NCBI RefSeq assembly: GCF_001902635.1
Contig: NZ_MJAO01000004.1
Span: 124,001-188,000, forward strand
Length of the DNA stretch: 64,000 nt
Direction of reading: 5' to 3'
Origin: Serratia marcescens
GTDB lineage: Bacteria > Pseudomonadota > Gammaproteobacteria > Enterobacterales > Enterobacteriaceae
Under the pieces are notes generated by a model. That model saw nothing but the letters and a program-made list of their open reading frames with translations, was not told the DNA's origin and searched no databases. This document shows positions 61,487 to 64,000 of this stretch, piece after piece (within the stretch, counting starts at the first letter, position 1; the number at the start of each line of letters is the position of its first letter). Position numbers and translations under genes: made by a program.

Positions 61487-62149
61487 GTCAGTTAGCGTTT
61501 TTTTGAAGTACTCGTGACGTTTTCGGTCGATAAATGAGAGGTGCATCATGAGGCTCCTGCACCTCGACCGAGCCAGGGGCCGAAAGGCGCGGCCCCTGGC
61601 AACCCGCGCCTTTGCCCTATCAGACGGTTGGCTTTGCCAACTCCCCTCCCTCCGCCATACCGCATTGAGGCCGGTTGCGACAGGCGTCCCTGCCTGTCTC
61701 ACCTGAAACCGCCGTCCATGGCGGTTTCGCCTAATGCGCTATGCCTGCGTTCGGCGTCTTCAAGGGCGTCCAATACGGTGCTCATCTCCGATTCCTCTTC
61801 TCTGCCATAACCTCATAAAGGACGGGTTGCCCGGTATCTGCCAGCACGGGGTTGACCTTTGGTGCGCATCACCGGCTGCCGAGCAAGACGGCGTTGTCAG
61901 GGGCAACCGGCCAGGGAAGGCCGGTTGAGGCGAGACTAACAGGGACGTTTGTCGCAGCCGACCCGCCCGACAATGCAGACGCGGCGAGGGTATCCGCACA
62001 GCGGACAGACGGTGTTAAGCGAAGGCGCGGGTGGAGGGGCCGCGCCTTCGGCCCCTCCAATTGCCGTTCATTGTAGTAACAGAGAAATGCGGAACATTTA
62101 CGGCAATTCAGGCTACACAAAACATACAAAGATGGGATAAAAAATGCCA
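61487..62149. repeat. intergenic repeat element, composite copy with an inserted inverted-repeat-bounded block
   Basis: The outer parts match the simple copy at 19557-19784 in order and orientation (GTCAGTTAGCG, TTTCGGTCGATAAA, CACCTCGACCGAGCC, AATTGCCGTTCA, AGAGAAATGCGG, GGATAAAAAATGCC). Between them the palindrome is split by about 460 bases bounded by inverted ~38-base ends (61575-61614 and 62019-62056). Frames inside the block look non-coding. The region is otherwise a gene-free stretch of nearly 0.9 kb. Confidence 0.75.
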
Positions 62150-62311
62150 GTTAGGTTTAACTGACTGATATTATCGTCTGCGCGGCCCGTTTTTTCGCTT
62201 TTACGCGTACGCAACCCGCTGAATTTTCACTTAGCTTTGCCATTTTCGTTATTTTGAACGCCGCTACGGCTCACGGATACTGGGGGAAAATCTCTCACCG
62301 CGAGCCGCAGC

Positions 62312-63343
62312 ATGTCCCACGCCCACTATTTGCACCCCGAACAGCGCGAACGGATCCGGCAGCTTTATCGGCGCCGGCATTGGCGGCTGGAGCTGCCCAC
62401 CTGGGGCATCATGGCGGCGGTGTACGGCGGCTGGTTCGGCGTGGCGCTTGGGTGGCAAACGCTGGGCCCGTGGCTTGGCGCGCCGCTGTTGATCCTGCTG
62501 ACCACCTGGTACCTGTCGCTGCAACACGAGTTGATCCACGGCCATCCGACGCGCTGGCCGCGCGTCAATCAGCTGTTCGGCCTGTTGCCGTTGGCGGTGT
62601 GGTACCCCTATGGCCTGTATCGCGATTCGCATCTGCGCCACCACCGCAACGACCACCTGACCGATCCGCACGAAGATCCCGAAAGCTACTACTTTACCGC
62701 CGCGCAGTGGCGGCGTTTTCCCCGTTTACTGCCGCGGCTGGTTGCGGTGCGCAATACGCTGATCGGCCGAGTGCTTTTCGGCCCGGCGCTGGATATCGCC
62801 GCGACCCTGGCCGGAGCGGTGAAAGCGCTCGCCGGTGGGGAGTGGCGCGCCTGGGCGATGTGGGGGGGGCATTTGTCGCTGTTGGCGACGCTGCTTAACT
62901 GGCTGCAGGCACAGGGCATCGGCGCGGCGTTTTACCTGCTGGTCATCAGCTACCCGGCGTTGGCGCTGACCAAGGTGAGATCGTTTTTTGAGCACCGCGC
63001 CGTGGACGCACCGCAGGCACGTTCTATTATTAATGAGGCGGGTTGGCCGTGGCGGCTGCTGTTTCTCAATCTGAACTACCATTTAGTGCATCACGATCTG
63101 CCCGGCCTGCCCTGGTATGGGTTGCGCGAAGTCTATCTGGCGGAGCGCGAGGCGTATCAGCGGCGCAGCCAGCAATTCGTCGCGCAAGGCTATGGCGAGT
63201 GGCTGCGTGATTACGCCGTGACGCCGATCGCGGTCGGCGTGCATCCGTTGCGCGCCGGTGAGCCGCAGGATGAACGCGATGCCCTGCCGACAGAAAAATT
63301 TATTGCGCGCTGGAAGCGCGTTTCTCAGGATTTTCCAACCTAA
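62312..63343 (+). CDS. fatty acid desaturase
   Basis: The 343-residue integral membrane enzyme has three histidine boxes: HELIHGH near residue 70, HLRHHRNDH near 109 and HLVHH near 252, which bind a di-iron centre. Four or so hydrophobic segments place it in the inner membrane. It would introduce a double bond into an acyl chain; the regiospecificity cannot be read here. It stands alone between a repeat element and osmF. Confidence 0.9.
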   Translation: MSHAHYLHPEQRERIRQLYRRRHWRLELPTWGIMAAVYGGWFGVALGWQTLGPWLGAPLLILLTTWYLSLQHELIHGHPTRWPRVNQLFGLLPLAVWYPYGLYRDSHLRHHRNDHLTDPHEDPESYYFTAAQWRRFPRLLPRLVAVRNTLIGRVLFGPALDIAATLAGAVKALAGGEWRAWAMWGGHLSLLATLLNWLQAQGIGAAFYLLVISYPALALTKVRSFFEHRAVDAPQARSIINEAGWPWRLLFLNLNYHLVHHDLPGLPWYGLREVYLAEREAYQRRSQQFVAQGYGEWLRDYAVTPIAVGVHPLRAGEPQDERDALPTEKFIARWKRVSQDFPT

Positions 63344-63383
63344 CTGGCCCATGAGCCGGAAAACGTATAACCAGAGGAAAAGT

Positions 63384-64000
63384 ATGGCAATTACCCTATC
63401 ACGCGGACGTTCCTTTGCCGTCGCGCTGGCCCTGCTGGCTACCGGCAGCCTGGCGCAGGCGGCCGACTCGGTGCGCGTCGGCTCCAAGATCGACACCGAA
63501 GGTTCGCTGCTTGGCAACATCATCGTGCAGGTGCTGGAAGCCAACGGCATCAAGACTACCAACAAGCTGCAGCTCGGCACTACCAAGGTGCTGCGCGGCG
63601 CCATCACGTCCGGCGAGATCGACATCTACCCGGAATACACCGGCAACGGCGCATTTTTCTTCTCCGATGAGAAAGATCCGGCGTGGAAGAACGCCCAGGC
63701 CGGCTTCGAGAAGGTGAAGCAGCTCGACTATGACAAGAACAAAATCGTCTGGTTGGACGCGGCGCCGGCCAACAATACCTGGACCATCGCCATTCGTCAG
63801 GACGTGGCGGAGGCCAACCACCTCAAGACGCTGTCGGATCTCGGCAAGTGGATCAACGGCGGCGGCAAATTCAAGCTGGCGGCCTCGGCGGAATTCATCG
63901 AGCGGCCGGATGCGCTGCCGGCGTTCCAGAACGCCTACGGCTTCAAACTGAATCAGGATCAGCTGCTGTCCTTGGCCGGCGGCGATACGGCGGTGACCAT
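63384..64000 (+). CDS. osmF: osmoprotectant ABC binding protein OsmF (3' end outside window)
   Basis: The frame runs off the window after about 205 residues. A signal peptide (MAITLSRGRSFAVALALLATGSLAQAA) precedes the OsmF core VRVGSKIDTEGSLLGNIIVQVLE, GAITSGEIDIYPEYTGNGAFFF, PANNTWTIAIRQDVAE and LSLAGGDTAVT, which match E. coli OsmF (YehZ). It binds quaternary amines such as glycine betaine for the YehYXW importer, whose genes would lie downstream. A CAGAGGAAAAGT ribosome site sets the ATG at 63384. Confidence 0.92.
   Translation, partial: MAITLSRGRSFAVALALLATGSLAQAADSVRVGSKIDTEGSLLGNIIVQVLEANGIKTTNKLQLGTTKVLRGAITSGEIDIYPEYTGNGAFFFSDEKDPAWKNAQAGFEKVKQLDYDKNKIVWLDAAPANNTWTIAIRQDVAEANHLKTLSDLGKWINGGGKFKLAASAEFIERPDALPAFQNAYGFKLNQDQLLSLAGGDTAVT

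Noticed and set aside
61852-62129. Short frames on both strands in the inserted block of the composite repeat.
   Set aside because: They read through the palindromes, start at weak codons and lack recognisable domains.

Overview
The window reads as chromosomal DNA of a GC-rich member of the Enterobacterales, most likely a Serratia close to S. marcescens. Several proteins are near-identical in layout to known E. coli proteins (YajD, LsrK, LsrG, EamA, AmyA, YehS, OsmF). The accessory set also fits: tandem YdgH/BhsA/McbA-type (DUF1471) peptides, an enhancin-like M60 metallopeptidase, a urea amidolyase locus with its own transporter, and many LysR/AraC/GntR regulator-target pairs. There are no rRNA or tRNA genes, no CRISPR array and no intact insertion sequence. 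Species assignment is inference from protein recall, not from a search.

Layout. 1-2.1 kb: the end of an ABC ATPase, a ModA-like binding protein without a signal peptide, and an alpha/beta hydrolase. 2.4-4.5 kb: a small ParA plus ribbon-helix-helix partner (type Ib-like partition pair) with an upstream iteron cluster, then yajD and a GNAT gene. 4.5-6.7 kb: an MFS exporter with a LysR regulator. 7-10 kb: an SDR gene, then lsrK and lsrG, the kinase and isomerase of AI-2 processing, without their transporter. 10-17.9 kb: eamA, a LysE exporter with an AraC regulator, a RIO-type kinase, cytoplasmic alpha-amylase, a MarR-GNAT fusion and an SLC13-type permease. 18-19.5 kb: two DUF1471 peptides and a divergent TetR gene sharing a palindromic motif. 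19.8-22.3 kb: a MetNIQ-like importer. 22.6-26 kb: GNAT, MpaB-like, Sufu-like and isochorismatase-like genes.

26-27.2 kb holds a divergent tryptophanyl-tRNA synthetase preceded by what looks like a complete trp-type attenuator: a short ORF with tandem Trp codons, 1:2, 2:3 and 3:4 pairings, and a U-tract. 27.3-31 kb is a phosphonate-type importer (phnC, phnD and two permeases), followed by an ERIC element and yehS. 31.8-34.4 kb encodes the enhancin-like M60 protein. 34.6-46.4 kb is one long urea unit: allophanate hydrolase, urea carboxylase, a GntR regulator and UrtABCDE. It sits behind a textbook sigma-54 -24/-12 element, so urea is probably imported and split as a nitrogen source under nitrogen control.

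46.4-64 kb carries a ParDE toxin-antitoxin pair and several regulator-enzyme pairs (LysR/DUF4865/FAD monooxygenase, MocR with DUF1127 and GST). It also holds sseA, Nudix and DUF523 genes, and a dehydrogenase. A LysR-controlled isochorismatase/monooxygenase/amidohydrolase operon, a TolA-C-type lipoprotein, a fatty acid desaturase and the start of osmF complete it. Two repeat relationships cross the window. The par iterons near 3.4-3.6 kb recur at 56.8 kb. An intergenic element at 19.6 kb recurs at 61.5-62.1 kb with an extra ~0.46 kb block bounded by inverted repeats.
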